A stretch of DNA of 64,000 nucleotides, from assembly GCF_900116205.1 (NCBI RefSeq), contig NZ_FOZS01000003.1, positions 372,001 to 436,000 on the forward strand, read 5' to 3'. Below are positions 42,682 to 52,814 of the stretch, piece after piece (the first letter of the stretch is position 1; each line of letters opens with the position of its first letter). Position numbers and translations under genes: made by a program. The notes beneath the pieces are model-generated. The model made no database searches. It saw only the letters and a program-made list of their open reading frames with translations, and was not told the DNA's origin. Origin of the DNA: Halostagnicola kamekurae. Lineage in GTDB: Archaea; Halobacteriota; Halobacteria; Halobacteriales; Natrialbaceae.

Positions 42682-44595
42682 ATGCAGTACAAACAACTCA
42701 CGGAGTACGGTGCGATCGGTGACGGGAATACGGTCGCGCTGGTTGGCCGTGACGGCTCGATCGACTGGTGTCCGCTCCCGCACGTCGAGTCGCCGAGCGT
42801 GTTCGCCGCGATACTCGATGCCGACCGCGGCGGGCACTTCGCCGTCCGACCGACCCAGTCGTTCGAGTCCGTTCAACGGTACCGCGACCGGACCACCGTC
42901 CTCGAGACGACGTTTCAGACGGCCGACGGCAGCGCGACCGTAACGGACTTCATGCCCGTCGCCGAGACGGCCGAGTCACCCGTCCGACCGCCAGCCGTCT
43001 ACCGAAAGCTCGAGTGTGACACCGGGCCGCTCGAACTCGAAGTCGCGTTCGAGCCGCGGTTCGACTACGCGCGGGACGTACCCGCCGTCGAACGAACCTC
43101 CGACGGCGTCGTCGCGATCGGTACCGACGAACGAGCCGTCCTCTCGAGCGATCTCCCGCTCCGACCGTCGACCGATGGGCACGGGGCGAGCGCGACGGTA
43201 ACGCTCGAACCCGGCGAGACGCGCTGGCTGGTCCTCGGCTACGGCGAGGCGATCCCCCTCGAGTCGTCTCACCACCAGAAGACGCTCGACGAGGCCGTCG
43301 GCTACTGGCGGGAGTGGAGCCACGATTGTGCGGGGGCGGACTGTCCCATCGATAGTCCGTGGCACGACCTGGCGGTTCGGTCGTCGCTCGTTCTCAAACT
43401 CCTCCTTCACCGAGAGACCGGCGCGGTGTGTGCAGCGCCGACGACTTCGATCCCCGAGGACCTCGGCGGCGTGCGCAACTGGGACTACCGGTTCAACTGG
43501 ATCCGCGACGCGGCCTTCACCGTTCAGGCGCTGGCCGAACTGGGCCACCTCGACGAAGCGCGCTCGTACTTCGAGCTGTGTCTCGACCACTGCGGGGGTC
43601 ACGAGCCCGCCGACGTTCCGCCGGTCTACGGCCTCCACGGCGGCGACGACCTCGAGGAACACGTTCTCGATCACCTCGAAGGGTATCGCGGGTCGGCTCC
43701 CGTTCGCGTCGGGAACGCGGCCCGAGAGCAACGTCAACTGGACGTCTACGGCGAGTTGATTCTCGCGATCTACGAGAGCGTCCGCTACGGCGAGGCGGTG
43801 ACGACCGACGACTGGGCGGTCATGTGCGATCTCATCGACTACGTCTGCGAGGGATGGGAGCGACCCGGTTCGAGCATCTGGGAGTCCCGCGACGGCCCGA
43901 AACACTACGTCTACTCGAAGGTGATGTGCTGGGTCGCGTTGGACCGCGGGATCAAACTCGCCGAAGCCGCCGGGGACGACGTGTCGGCCCCACTCGAGCG
44001 GTGGCGGACGTGCCGCGAGGGCGTTCGCGAGGCGATCCTCGAGCGCGGGTACAGCGACCGGGCGAACAGTTTCGTCCAGACGTTCGGCGGAGAGAGTCTC
44101 GACGCGGCGAATCTGCTCATCCCGATCGTGGGATTCCTCCCGCCCGAGGACGCTCGCGTCCAGGGCACGATAGACGCGACGATTGACCGCCTGGCGACTG
44201 ACGGTGGCCTCGTCCGACGGTACGAAGGCGACGACGGACTCCCCGGCGAGGCGAGTCCGTTCGTCGTCTGCTCGTTCTGGCTCGTCACCGCACTCGCACT
44301 GGCGGGGCGGACCGACGAGGCGACCGACCGTTTCGAGTCCGTGATCGAGTACACCAGCCCGCTCGGACTGCTGGCCGAGGCGATCGACCCCGAAAGCGGC
44401 GAACAGCGCGGCAATTTCCCGCAGGCGTACAGCCACATCGGACTCATCAACAGCGTCCTCTACCTCGCCGACGCGGACGGCTCGAGCGGCGGATCGCGGG
44501 AGCCGCTCGGGCGCGACGAGTGGACGGAGGACAGCGATCTGGGCGGTGAGATCATCCGACAGCCGAGCGACACCGAGAGAGGAGATACCGCATGA
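42682..44595 (+). CDS. GH15 glucoamylase/trehalase-like glycoside hydrolase
   Basis: 637 residues: N-terminal beta-sandwich (YKQLTEYGAIGDGNTVALVG, RDGSIDWCPLPHVESPSVFA) then an (alpha/alpha)6 barrel with NWDYRFNWIRDAAFTVQA and QRGNFPQAYSHIGLINSVLY, both standard GH15 motifs. It would hydrolyse alpha-glucosidic bonds of trehalose, maltodextrin or a compatible solute. ATG at 42682 fits the family; a GTG at 42667 adds five residues. Overlaps the next gene by ATGA. First gene of a GC-rich polycistronic-like block. Confidence 0.88.
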   Translation: MQYKQLTEYGAIGDGNTVALVGRDGSIDWCPLPHVESPSVFAAILDADRGGHFAVRPTQSFESVQRYRDRTTVLETTFQTADGSATVTDFMPVAETAESPVRPPAVYRKLECDTGPLELEVAFEPRFDYARDVPAVERTSDGVVAIGTDERAVLSSDLPLRPSTDGHGASATVTLEPGETRWLVLGYGEAIPLESSHHQKTLDEAVGYWREWSHDCAGADCPIDSPWHDLAVRSSLVLKLLLHRETGAVCAAPTTSIPEDLGGVRNWDYRFNWIRDAAFTVQALAELGHLDEARSYFELCLDHCGGHEPADVPPVYGLHGGDDLEEHVLDHLEGYRGSAPVRVGNAAREQRQLDVYGELILAIYESVRYGEAVTTDDWAVMCDLIDYVCEGWERPGSSIWESRDGPKHYVYSKVMCWVALDRGIKLAEAAGDDVSAPLERWRTCREGVREAILERGYSDRANSFVQTFGGESLDAANLLIPIVGFLPPEDARVQGTIDATIDRLATDGGLVRRYEGDDGLPGEASPFVVCSFWLVTALALAGRTDEATDRFESVIEYTSPLGLLAEAIDPESGEQRGNFPQAYSHIGLINSVLYLADADGSSGGSREPLGRDEWTEDSDLGGEIIRQPSDTERGDTA

Positions 44596-46133
44596 CCAAC
44601 GACGAGAGACACGACGACTCATCCGAAGAATCGGAACCGGACGCCGCACCGACCGCACCGAGTAAACCCGACGGCGGGACGCGACGCACCGATGCCGACA
44701 GCGGTCATGACGAAGGGAACGGAGGGCGGGACCCAGGTAACGGCGACGATAACAGTGACAGCGGCGATAACGGTGACGGCGGCTCGATGCGTCCGGGCGA
44801 TATGATGCTCTCCCATCCGACGAAGGAGATCTGGCCCCAGTACGCCGTGATATCGCTCGGGCTCTGGCTCCTCGCGAGCCCGCCGACGCTGGGCTACGGG
44901 AGCGCCTTGATGACCTGGAGTACGATACTCACCGGACTCGTTCTCATCACGCTCGCCGGGATCACGATCTATCGGGAGAGCGGCTACGCCAACTACGCGA
45001 ACGGGTTCGTCGGCCTGTGGTTGGTGTTCTCGCCGATCGCGCTCTGGGCGCCGACGGCCGCGGCCTACGCCAACAACACTCTCGTCGGCATCATGGTGAT
45101 CACGTTCTCGATACTCGTCGTAATGCGCTCGGAGATGGACGGGCCAACCGTTCCGCCCGGATGGTCGTACAACCCCTCGACGCGCGCTCAGCGCGCACCG
45201 TTGATCGCGCTCGGAATTTTCGGCTTCTTCGCCTCGTGGTACATGGCCGCGTATCAACTCGAGTATATCTCGGGCGTCTGGGATCCGCTGTACGGGTCGG
45301 GGACCGAGCAGATCCTCACCTCGAGGGTATCGGCCGCCTTCCCGGTCTCCGACGCCGGTCTCGGGGCGGTCGCCTACTCGGTCGAGGCGCTCATGGGATT
45401 CATGGGCGATCGCCGGCGGTGGCGCACCATGCCGTGGATGGTCGCGTTCTTCGGCGTCGTCGTGATCCCGCTGGGCTTCATGCAGGTGCTGCTGGTCATC
45501 ATGCAACCCATCATGGTCGGGACGTGGTGTACCCTCTGTCTGCTGTCGGCGTTCGGCATGCTCTGGATGATCGCGCTGACGGTCGACGAGGTCGTCGCGA
45601 TGGGGCAGTACGTCGTCCGTCTAATGGGCCAGGGGGACAGTCTCTGGACCGCTTTCTGGATGGGAGGGACGATACCCGAGACGGAGGCGGGCGTCGACGA
45701 GACCGAGACGCGACCGATCGGCGACTCGCCGGTCGGCGAGCCGTTCTGGGGCGTTTCGATCCCGTGGTCGCTACTCGCGGCGATGGCGCTCGGCGTCTGG
45801 CTCATGCTCTCGCTGACCGTCTTCGGAACGTCGGGAATCATGGCCGACAGCAGTCACCTCGTCGGCTCGTTGATCGTCTCGTTCACCGTGATCGCAACCG
45901 CTGAACCCGCTCGTGCGATTCGGTTCCTCAATGTCCCGCTCGCCGTGTGGATCATCGTCGCTCCGTGGTTCGTCGTCGGCGTCCCGGCTATCGCAGCCGT
46001 CAACGCCACTGTCGCTGGAGCACTCGTCCTGGCCCTCAGCATCCCGCGCGGTCCGATCGCAGACCACTACGGCGGCTGGGAGCGCTACGCCACCTTCGAA
46101 TCGGTCGACCGACTGAACCCCCTGAGTAGCTAA
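44592..46133 (+). CDS. SPW-repeat / VKOR-like membrane protein
   Basis: 513 residues. The first 70 are polar and low-complexity. SPW-type repeats follow at about 75-175 (WPQYAVISLGLWLLASPPTL, NGFVGLWLVFSPIALWAPTA) and 400-510 (SLLAAMALGVWLMLSL; FLNVPLAVWIIVAPWFVVG). A VKOR-like domain lies between (about 200-340: YISGVWDPLYGSGTEQIL, SDAGLGAVAYSVEALMG, GTWCTLCLLSAFGMLWM). VKOR enzymes make disulfides; the CTLC pair is present, but the loop Cys pair and the first Cys are absent, so redox activity is uncertain. Starts in an ATGA overlap. Confidence 0.75.
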   Translation: MTNDERHDDSSEESEPDAAPTAPSKPDGGTRRTDADSGHDEGNGGRDPGNGDDNSDSGDNGDGGSMRPGDMMLSHPTKEIWPQYAVISLGLWLLASPPTLGYGSALMTWSTILTGLVLITLAGITIYRESGYANYANGFVGLWLVFSPIALWAPTAAAYANNTLVGIMVITFSILVVMRSEMDGPTVPPGWSYNPSTRAQRAPLIALGIFGFFASWYMAAYQLEYISGVWDPLYGSGTEQILTSRVSAAFPVSDAGLGAVAYSVEALMGFMGDRRRWRTMPWMVAFFGVVVIPLGFMQVLLVIMQPIMVGTWCTLCLLSAFGMLWMIALTVDEVVAMGQYVVRLMGQGDSLWTAFWMGGTIPETEAGVDETETRPIGDSPVGEPFWGVSIPWSLLAAMALGVWLMLSLTVFGTSGIMADSSHLVGSLIVSFTVIATAEPARAIRFLNVPLAVWIIVAPWFVVGVPAIAAVNATVAGALVLALSIPRGPIADHYGGWERYATFESVDRLNPLSS

Positions 46134-46135
46134 CT

Positions 46136-47170
46136 ATGTCCGAACAGACTGACTCGGAAGTCGTCGTCGTCACAGGTGCATCGGCCGGCGTCGGGCGAGC
46201 GACCGCTCGCGCGTTCGCCGAACGCGGCGCGAAGGTCGGCCTGCTCGCGCGGGGCGAAGACGGACTCGAGGGCGCTCGAGACGACGTCGAACGAGCCGGC
46301 GGCGAGGCGATTTCCGTTCCGACGGACGTCGCCGATCCCCAGCAAGTCGAGGCGGCAGCCGACGCCGTCGAGGACGCGTTCGGTCCGATCGACGTCTGGG
46401 TGAACAACGCGATGGTGTCGGTGTTTTCCCCCGCGTCGGAGATGACCGCCGACGACTACCGCCGCGTCACCGAGGTCACGTATCTGGGGTACGTCCACGG
46501 AACTCAGACCGCACTCGAGCGAATGCGACCCCGCGACGACGGGACGATCGTCCAGGTCGGATCGGCGCTGGCGTACCGGGGGATCCCGCTCCAATCGGCG
46601 TACTGCGGCGCGAAACACGCGATTCAGGGATACACCGAATCCGTCCGGACGGAGCTCTTTCACGACGACTGTGACGTCCAACTCTCGATGGTCCAGATGC
46701 CCGCGATGAACACGCCGCAGTTCGAGTGGACGAAGAGTCGGTTGCCGCGCAAATCACAGCCGGTCCCGCCGATCTACCAACCCGAGGTCGCTGCTCGAGC
46801 GATTACCTGGACCGTCGATACCGAACGCGACGAACTCTGGGTCGGCTGGCCGACGATGAAGGCGATCCTCGGCAATCGGCTCGTCCCCCGACGACTCGAT
46901 CAGTACCTCGCAAGCGGCGGTTACGACTCACAGCAGACCGACGAGCCGGCCGATTCTGAGAGAGGGCACAATCTCTACGAGCCGCTCGCGGGAGATTTCG
47001 GTGCGCGCGGTCGCTTCGACGAGCGCGCACACGATCGGAGCTATCAGCTCTGGGTTTCGATACATCGCCGGCCACTCGCCGCAGTCGCCGGTTGTCTAGC
47101 GGCGGTCGTGAGCCTCGTCCTCGGCAAACTGATTCTCTCTTCCGAGACGGATGAGCCCGATGATCGTTGA
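46136..47170 (+). CDS. membrane-anchored SDR oxidoreductase
   Basis: 344 residues. SDR motifs: VVVTGASAGVGRATARAFAE (residues about 10-29), NNAMVS (in place of NNAG), active-site Ser in VGSALAYRG and YCGAKHA (YxxxK). After the SDR fold a 90-residue polar stretch leads to a single C-terminal span (PLAAVAGCLAAVVSLVLGKL). Two bases separate it from the SPW/VKOR gene, so same operon. Substrate unknown. Confidence 0.85.
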   Translation: MSEQTDSEVVVVTGASAGVGRATARAFAERGAKVGLLARGEDGLEGARDDVERAGGEAISVPTDVADPQQVEAAADAVEDAFGPIDVWVNNAMVSVFSPASEMTADDYRRVTEVTYLGYVHGTQTALERMRPRDDGTIVQVGSALAYRGIPLQSAYCGAKHAIQGYTESVRTELFHDDCDVQLSMVQMPAMNTPQFEWTKSRLPRKSQPVPPIYQPEVAARAITWTVDTERDELWVGWPTMKAILGNRLVPRRLDQYLASGGYDSQQTDEPADSERGHNLYEPLAGDFGARGRFDERAHDRSYQLWVSIHRRPLAAVAGCLAAVVSLVLGKLILSSETDEPDDR

Positions 47171-47213
47171 CGATCGACCACCTTGGAACGGTCGCTGCAG
47201 CGCCTAGACACTT

Positions 47214-49535
47214 ATGGACGATCACAATCACGACCGTTCGCCGGACGACGACGATCTGGCTGGAGCAGGGTCAGATCACACATCCAAGCCGATCGACGGT
47301 GACGAAACGAGTGGTGCAGAAAACGAATCGGAACCGCACGTCGAACAGTCGATGCTCGAGGAGGAAGCTACCGACGCCGGCGAGACAGCGCAGGCGATCG
47401 AATCGCGATACGGACGCGGGACGGATCGAGAGGGAAGCAGGCACGACGACACCGATCACGGGGGAATGCACGAGGGCCACGAGGAGATGTTCCGCCGTCG
47501 GTTTTTCGTTTCGACGCTGCTCTCGATTCCGGTGCTTCTCTATAGCGAGATGCTTCAAGAGTGGCTCGGCTTTTCGGTCCCGGCCTTTCCCGGAAGCGAG
47601 TGGATTAATCCGATTTTCGCGGTGATCGTCTTCGCCTACGGTGGCGTCCCGTTCCTCCGAATGGCCACCCCCGAACTGGGCGAGCGGTCGCCGGGGATGA
47701 TGACGCTCATCTCGATGGCGATATCGGTCGCGTTCGTCTACAGCCTGGCGAGCGTCGTCCTGCCGACCGAGTCGGCGTTCTTCTGGGAACTCGTGACCCT
47801 GATCGATATTATGCTGCTGGGTCACTGGATCGAAATGCGATCGGTTCGACAGGCACAGAGCGCACTCGACGAACTGGCACAGCTCATGCCCGATACCGCC
47901 GAACGGATCACGGACGATGGTGACACCGAAGCGGTTCCGGTGAGCGACCTCTCCGAGGGGGATCTCGTTCTCGTTCGTCCCGGTGCCAGCGTCCCCGCGG
48001 ACGGCGTCGTGGCGGAAGGAGACTCGGACGTGAACGAGTCGATGATAACCGGCGAGTCGATGCCGGTTTCGAAAGATCCGGGCGACGAGGTGATCGGCGG
48101 GACTATCAACGGCGATGGGAGCCTCCGCATCCGCATCGAAGCGACGGGCGAGGAGACGACGCTTGCGGGGATCATGCGCCTCGTCGAGGAAGCACGAGGG
48201 AGCAAGTCGCGGACGCAAGTGCTTGCCGATCGAGCCGCCGGGTGGCTGTTTTACGTCGCTGTATCGTCGGCGGCCGTGACCGGCGTCGCATGGACCGTCG
48301 CCGCGTCGTTCGACGCTGCAGTCATCGAGCGAGTTGTCACCGTGCTCGTGATCGCGTGCCCTCACGCGCTCGGCCTCGCCATTCCGCTCGTAGTCGCGAT
48401 CAACACGTCGATGGCGGCCCGAAACGGGATGTTGGTACGTGATCGTATCGCCATGGAAGAAGCGCGAAACCTGGACGCGATTGTCTTCGACAAGACCGGG
48501 ACGCTCACCGAGGGCGAACACGGCGTCGTCGGTACAAAGACCGCAGACGGTATCGACGAGGAAGAAGCGCTGACCCTCGCAGCGGCGGTCGAAGGGGACT
48601 CGGAACACATGATCGCTCGCGCTATTCGCGAGGCGGCTGCCGAACGTGGTGTCGGCGTTTCGGAGGTGGAAGACTTCGAGGCGTTGAAGGGACGAGGGGT
48701 TCGCGCTCGGGTTGCGGGTGACGAAGTCCACGTCGGCGGTCCAAACCTGCTGACCCACCTCGAGACCGACGTCCCGTCCGATCTACAACGATTCGCAGAT
48801 GAGGCCGGCGAAAACGGACAGACCGTCGTGTACGTCGTTCGCGAGGGGGACCCGATCGCCGCGTTCGCAATGGCGGACGTGATCCGCGACGAAAGCTATC
48901 GGGTCGTCGATGCGCTCCACGAACTCGATGTCGAAGTGGCGATGCTGACCGGTGACTCGCGGGACGTGGCCGATGCGGTGGCCGACGAACTCGGCATCGA
49001 CACGGTGTTCGCGGAAGTCCTGCCCGAAGACAAAGACGAGAAAGTCCGAGAGCTACAGAACCAGGGCAAGCTCGTGGGGATGGTCGGCGACGGGGTCAAC
49101 GACGCACCCGCGTTGACTCGAGCGGACGTTGGCATCGCCATCGGGAGCGGGACGGACGTCGCTGTTCAGTCCGCAGACGTCGTTTTGGTACAGAACAACC
49201 CGATGGACGTTGCCCGCCTCGTGAAACTAAGCAAGTCGAGTTACCGGAAGATGCAAGAGAACATCGTCTGGGCCGCCGGCTACAACGTCTTCGCCATCCC
49301 GCTGGCGGCGGGCGTCCTCGCGCCTGTCGGGCTCTTACTGTCCCCAGCAGTCGGTGCGATCTTGATGTCGCTCAGTACCGTTATCGTCGCAATCAATGCG
49401 CAGCTACTCCGGCGCGTCGATCTTTCCATCCCGGGATTATCGGACACGTCACCCGCTCGAGGTACACAACCGACCGATCAGGTGGGCACCCACGGAGCGC
49501 AAGGAAACCGGAACGTCACTCGGAAAATGAAATGA
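47214..49535 (+). CDS. copB: copper-translocating P-type ATPase, CopB type
   Basis: 773 residues. The N-terminus has a His/Met-containing [12 protein letters not shown] metal site. Actuator TGES ([14 protein letters not shown]), the CPH signature of P1B-3 pumps in [14 protein letters not shown] (about residue 382), phosphorylation site [10 protein letters not shown] (about 425) and hinge [10 protein letters not shown] are all present. CopB-type pumps export Cu and sometimes Ag ions. Its stop overlaps the next gene (ATGA). A heavy-metal role for the operon is suggested. Confidence 0.93.
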   Translation: MDDHNHDRSPDDDDLAGAGSDHTSKPIDGDETSGAENESEPHVEQSMLEEEATDAGETAQAIESRYGRGTDREGSRHDDTDHGGMHEGHEEMFRRRFFVSTLLSIPVLLYSEMLQEWLGFSVPAFPGSEWINPIFAVIVFAYGGVPFLRMATPELGERSPGMMTLISMAISVAFVYSLASVVLPTESAFFWELVTLIDIMLLGHWIEMRSVRQAQSALDELAQLMPDTAERITDDGDTEAVPVSDLSEGDLVLVRPGASVPADGVVAEGDSDVNESMITGESMPVSKDPGDEVIGGTINGDGSLRIRIEATGEETTLAGIMRLVEEARGSKSRTQVLADRAAGWLFYVAVSSAAVTGVAWTVAASFDAAVIERVVTVLVIACPHALGLAIPLVVAINTSMAARNGMLVRDRIAMEEARNLDAIVFDKTGTLTEGEHGVVGTKTADGIDEEEALTLAAAVEGDSEHMIARAIREAAAERGVGVSEVEDFEALKGRGVRARVAGDEVHVGGPNLLTHLETDVPSDLQRFADEAGENGQTVVYVVREGDPIAAFAMADVIRDESYRVVDALHELDVEVAMLTGDSRDVADAVADELGIDTVFAEVLPEDKDEKVRELQNQGKLVGMVGDGVNDAPALTRADVGIAIGSGTDVAVQSADVVLVQNNPMDVARLVKLSKSSYRKMQENIVWAAGYNVFAIPLAAGVLAPVGLLLSPAVGAILMSLSTVIVAINAQLLRRVDLSIPGLSDTSPARGTQPTDQVGTHGAQGNRNVTRKMK

Positions 49536-50533
49536 ACCGAATCTACCTCGCAGTTGGCGTGCTCCTTCTGGGAGGGACCGTAATCGACCTCCTCTGGACG
49601 ACGCTCTGGGTCGCGGGCGGTGCCGGCCCGCTCACGTCTCGGTTGATGGTGTGGACGTGGCGATCACTACGACGGATCGGCGCCCATAACTCACGACTCC
49701 TTAGCCTTTCGGGGCCGCTAGTCTTCGCGTTGAGCCTCACGGGATGGATCATCCTGCTCTGGGGCGGATGGACGCTTATTTTCGCCGGGGCCGAGGGCGC
49801 CCTCATCGATACGCTCAACCGCGGTCCCGTGTCGTGGACCGACCGGATCTACTTCGTCGGCTACACGGTTTTCACGTTAGGTATCGGTGATTTTGCGCCT
49901 CGAGACGGAATCTGGCAGCTTCTCACCGTTTTCGCGACGGGAAGCGGGTTGCTATTCGTGACGCTGAGCGTCACCTACGTGCTGTCGGTTCTCGACGCGG
50001 TCACCCAAAAACGCGCATTCGCTAACAACGTGAGCGGAGCCGGAACGCACGGCGAGGAGATCGTCCGAGCAGCCTGGGACGGCGAAGCGTTGCACGAACT
50101 CGATCTACCGTTAAACACCTACGTCAGGCAACTGACGGAGCTGACGGCGAATCACAAGGCCTACCCCGTTCTTCACTACTTTCACAGCGCCCGGTCCGAC
50201 CGATCCCCGGCCGTCGAAATTGCGGCCCTCGACGACGCATTGACGCTCATCCGATTTGGTATCCCGGACGAACATCGCCCGAGCGGTATCCTCGTCCGGA
50301 GCGCCCGAAAAAGCATCCAGAACTACCTCGGAACGCTACACGAGAATTTCGTCCAGCCGTCGGACGATGTTCCGCCGCCGCCGAATCTAAACGCCCTCAA
50401 CGAAGCCGACATCCCGACCGTCTCCGACGACGCGTTCGAAGCGTCACTCGCCGACCTGGATAAACGCCGGCGGACGCTACTCGGGTACACCGAGTCCGAT
50501 CTCCGTCAGTGGCCGACTCGAAGAAACGAGTGA
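49532..50533 (+). CDS. two-TM potassium-channel-like protein
   Basis: 333 residues. Two or three N-terminal spans with a pore loop [18 protein letters not shown] (TLGIGD instead of TVGYGD), followed by [20 protein letters not shown]. The rest (about 165-333) is cytoplasmic, with [16 protein letters not shown]. It belongs to the Ion_trans_2 class. The altered filter may change selectivity. Overlaps the copB stop by 4 nt. Confidence 0.8.
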   Translation: MNRIYLAVGVLLLGGTVIDLLWTTLWVAGGAGPLTSRLMVWTWRSLRRIGAHNSRLLSLSGPLVFALSLTGWIILLWGGWTLIFAGAEGALIDTLNRGPVSWTDRIYFVGYTVFTLGIGDFAPRDGIWQLLTVFATGSGLLFVTLSVTYVLSVLDAVTQKRAFANNVSGAGTHGEEIVRAAWDGEALHELDLPLNTYVRQLTELTANHKAYPVLHYFHSARSDRSPAVEIAALDDALTLIRFGIPDEHRPSGILVRSARKSIQNYLGTLHENFVQPSDDVPPPPNLNALNEADIPTVSDDAFEASLADLDKRRRTLLGYTESDLRQWPTRRNE

Positions 50534-50645
50534 TCTCCGCGGATCGTTCTCCCAGTGAGACGGCGAAGAAACTAGTTGCGAGCACTCTCCCGCGAGATCG
50601 GTTTCACACAGTGGTTTCAATACTCGTGTGTGCGTATTTCGAGAT

Positions 50646-51002
50646 ATGGCCATCGACGAGTCCCTGATTCGGACGGTGTTGGTCGTCATCGCCGTAATCC
50701 TTCTCTTGCCGTTCCTGATGATGGTCGTAATGATGCCGATGATGGGCCTGTGGGGTGGGGGACACATGTGGGGTGGCGGAATGGGCAACAGCGCTGGAAC
50801 TGTATTGGTATTGTTTCTCACGCTACTCGTCCCTTTGCTCGTGATTCTCGGTATCGGATATCTCCTGTACAGAGTGGTCGGTCAGCCCGACGCTCTCCAG
50901 CGAGACGCCGCACTCGAGGAGTTGCGAACCGCCTACGCTCGCGGCGAGATCACGGACGAAGAGTTCGAGGAACGCCGCGAGCGGTTACAAGAGAAGCGAT
51001 GA
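50646..51002 (+). CDS. SHOCT-domain small membrane protein
   Basis: 118 residues. Two spans (LVVIAVILLLPFLMMVVMMP and LVLFLTLLVPLLVILGIGYL) with a Gly/Met/Trp-rich loop between (GLWGGGHMWGGGMG) that could bind metal. A C-terminal SHOCT domain (ALEELRTAYARGEITDEEFE) follows. Commonly found in metal-related operons of haloarchaea. ATG at 50646 chosen. Confidence 0.8.
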   Translation: MAIDESLIRTVLVVIAVILLLPFLMMVVMMPMMGLWGGGHMWGGGMGNSAGTVLVLFLTLLVPLLVILGIGYLLYRVVGQPDALQRDAALEELRTAYARGEITDEEFEERRERLQEKR

Positions 51003-51124
51003 AACGCTTTTTCGACCGGGCAACGAATCCGACGAGAGGCACGCGAATGCCAGCCGTTCACCGATCCCTCGAGTTCGAAGGAGTCCCCGATAATTGGATG
51101 GAGCCGTTAGGGTGCCAGTTCTGA
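50999..51124 (+). CDS. very small ORF coupled to the SHOCT gene
   Basis: 41 codons beginning MKRFFDRATNPTRGTRMP, overlapping the SHOCT stop by ATGA. No hydrophobic segment; ends GVPDNWMEPLGCQF. Coupling suggests expression, but no homology is recognised. Confidence 0.35.
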   Translation: MKRFFDRATNPTRGTRMPAVHRSLEFEGVPDNWMEPLGCQF

Positions 51125-51236
51125 GTGCCGCAGTATGGTCTAAAATCCGAACGAAAGGCGTCACAGGCGAATAAAGAACCCAGCGAAAGAGAGGGTTCCA
51201 AACTCTGTTTCCGTGTTCTGACGAGTTGTCGAGCGA

Positions 51237-52019
51237 TTACTCGTCGAGGTCGAGATACGTCGCGAACTTCGGCTGTCCGGCCGAGGCGGTCATCCCACCG
51301 TCGACGACGAGGTCGTGACCAGAGACGTACGAGGCGGCATCGGAGGCAAGAAAGACCATCACGCTGGCGATCTCCTCCGGGTCCGCGCCCCGCTCGAGCG
51401 GGATCCGTTCTTCGTACTCGTCCATGATCTCCTCGCTGTCCTGAAAGTCCTGCGTCGCGTCGGTCAGAACGAGTCCGGGGCTGACGCTATTGACGCGGAC
51501 GTCGGGGCCGTGGTTGATCGCGAGGGCCTTCGTGAGATTTCGCACGCCGCCTTTCACCGCGTTGTACGCCTCGAGTCCGTGATCGCCGCCCCGGCCCGAG
51601 ATGGAGGCCGTGTTGATGATACACCCGTTCGACTCCTCGAGGTGCGGAAGCGCGGCGCGGCTGCCGTAGAATACCGAGTCGAGGTCGATACCGATCGTTC
51701 GGTCCCAGTCCTCGTTACTGAGGCCCGTCACGTGTCCGAACGTTCCGACGCCGGCGTTGTTGACGAGGACCTCGAGCGAACCGAACTCGTCGACCGTTTC
51801 CGCGACCATGTCGTCGACGTCCTCGGAGTCGCTGACGTCGGTTTCGATCGTCAGCGTCTCGCCGTCGATGGACTCGGCGGCCTCGGACATACCCTCCGTG
51901 TCGATGTCCGCGAGCACGACCGACGCGCCCGCCGCGCCGAACTGGGTCGCGACGGCCTTCCCGATTCCCGACGCAGCGCCCGTTACGATCGCGGTCTTCT
52001 CGGACAGTTGTGACGACAT
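51237..52019 (-). CDS. SDR oxidoreductase (glucose/3-oxoacyl dehydrogenase-like)
   Basis: 260 residues: AIVTGAASGIGKAVATQFGA, NNAGVGTFG, catalytic Ser in NTASISGRGG, YNAVKGG (YxxxK), and the family end VSGHDLVVDGGMTAS. NAD(P)-dependent dehydrogenase. Opposite strand to the cluster before. Substrate unknown. Confidence 0.88.
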   Translation of the reverse strand: MSSQLSEKTAIVTGAASGIGKAVATQFGAAGASVVLADIDTEGMSEAAESIDGETLTIETDVSDSEDVDDMVAETVDEFGSLEVLVNNAGVGTFGHVTGLSNEDWDRTIGIDLDSVFYGSRAALPHLEESNGCIINTASISGRGGDHGLEAYNAVKGGVRNLTKALAINHGPDVRVNSVSPGLVLTDATQDFQDSEEIMDEYEERIPLERGADPEEIASVMVFLASDAASYVSGHDLVVDGGMTASAGQPKFATYLDLDE

Positions 52020-52086
52020 AGGACAGTTGTCGGCTCCGAATCAGAAGGAGGGCGTCCTTTCCTGCGAAAGGGGATCGACTGACTCG

Positions 52087-52395
52087 GTGCTGGTGGACTC
52101 ACAGAACGCGGCTTCGCAAGCAAAGGCGCGGAACTCGAGCGAGAATCGGCCTCGAGACGAGACGAACGAAAGCACTGGAGACGCTGCCCCGGAGATGGAT
52201 ACCGAGAGCGGAGCCACCACGAATAGATCCGAAAACGGCTCCAACGAGACGGGAACCGACGAGCGGCACGCCAACGAGCGCACGGACGACTCCGATAGCA
52301 TTCCCGGCTTCACTACCGGCACCGGCCTTCTCGGGGGCGCACTCTCGCTCGAGTGGCTCCGTCGGCGTGCTGTCACGGACGAGCCAGACGAGTAG
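52087..52395 (+). pseudogene. orphan PGF-CTERM-like tail
   Basis: A frame rich in Asn/Ser/Glu/Thr ends DSIPGFTTGTGLLGGALS then EWLRRR, matching the PGF-CTERM tripartite sorting signal (PGF, hydrophobic span, Arg cluster) that archaeosortase A uses. No signal peptide or folded domain precedes it; ATG at 52195 would leave only 66 residues. Probably the 3' remnant of a cell-surface protein gene. Confidence 0.5.
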
Positions 52396-52744
52396 CAGAC
52401 TGTTCGTTTTTTACCGGAATAAGCGGGAGGTGCGAGTCGGAGCCAAATTCAGTTCTTTACGAAGCCGGTCGTTAGACGATCGCTGTAGTAGTCTCGAGGA
52501 AAATCGTTGCTGTAGGGCTCTGTTGTGAGTATGCGCTTTCGGATGGAATAGGGGTTGGGGTGTCCCAAGGGACAGCGCCAAAAAATTACAGCGCCCCCAC
52601 CCACACCTCAGCCACGGATTTCCAGTTGAAGCACCTGAAACGGTAGTCGTTTATTCTATCTGTCCTCCGCATATGAAGGAAGCAAACATGATGGATTCAT
52701 CATATAATCAGTAAATGGCGAGACGGAACCATCCCATTTCCAGA
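52396..52744. other. intergenic boundary to the AT-rich island
   Basis: 52396-52500 is GC-rich and contains no gene. From about 52510 the composition turns AT-rich and remains so until about 58.5 kb. Nothing else is recognised; the composition step marks the left border of the island. Confidence 0.5.
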
Positions 52745-52752
52745 GTTATATA
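52745..52752 (+). promoter_or_regulatory. TATA-like box for the cyclase operon
   Basis: GTTATATAC at 52744-52752 lies about 63 nt before the ATG at 52815. A start about 27 nt downstream gives a ~38-nt leader. Placement by distance and sequence only. Confidence 0.4.
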
Positions 52753-52814
52753 CATGTTCGCAAAGTAAAAGGCAGTAGTATCCCTCATTGTTAGCAACCA
52801 GACATCAGCCAGTT

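Noticed and set aside
42976-44658. A 560-codon frame opposite the GH15 gene
   Set aside because: Same compositional shadow; GH15 motifs run through the plus strand over the full length.
46136-47170. Assigning a substrate (for example glucose) to the SDR
   Set aside because: SDR substrate cannot be told from the motifs, and NNAM in place of NNAG makes close analogy unsafe.
47271-48758. A 495-codon frame opposite copB
   Set aside because: Shadow of the CopB gene; no motif of its own.
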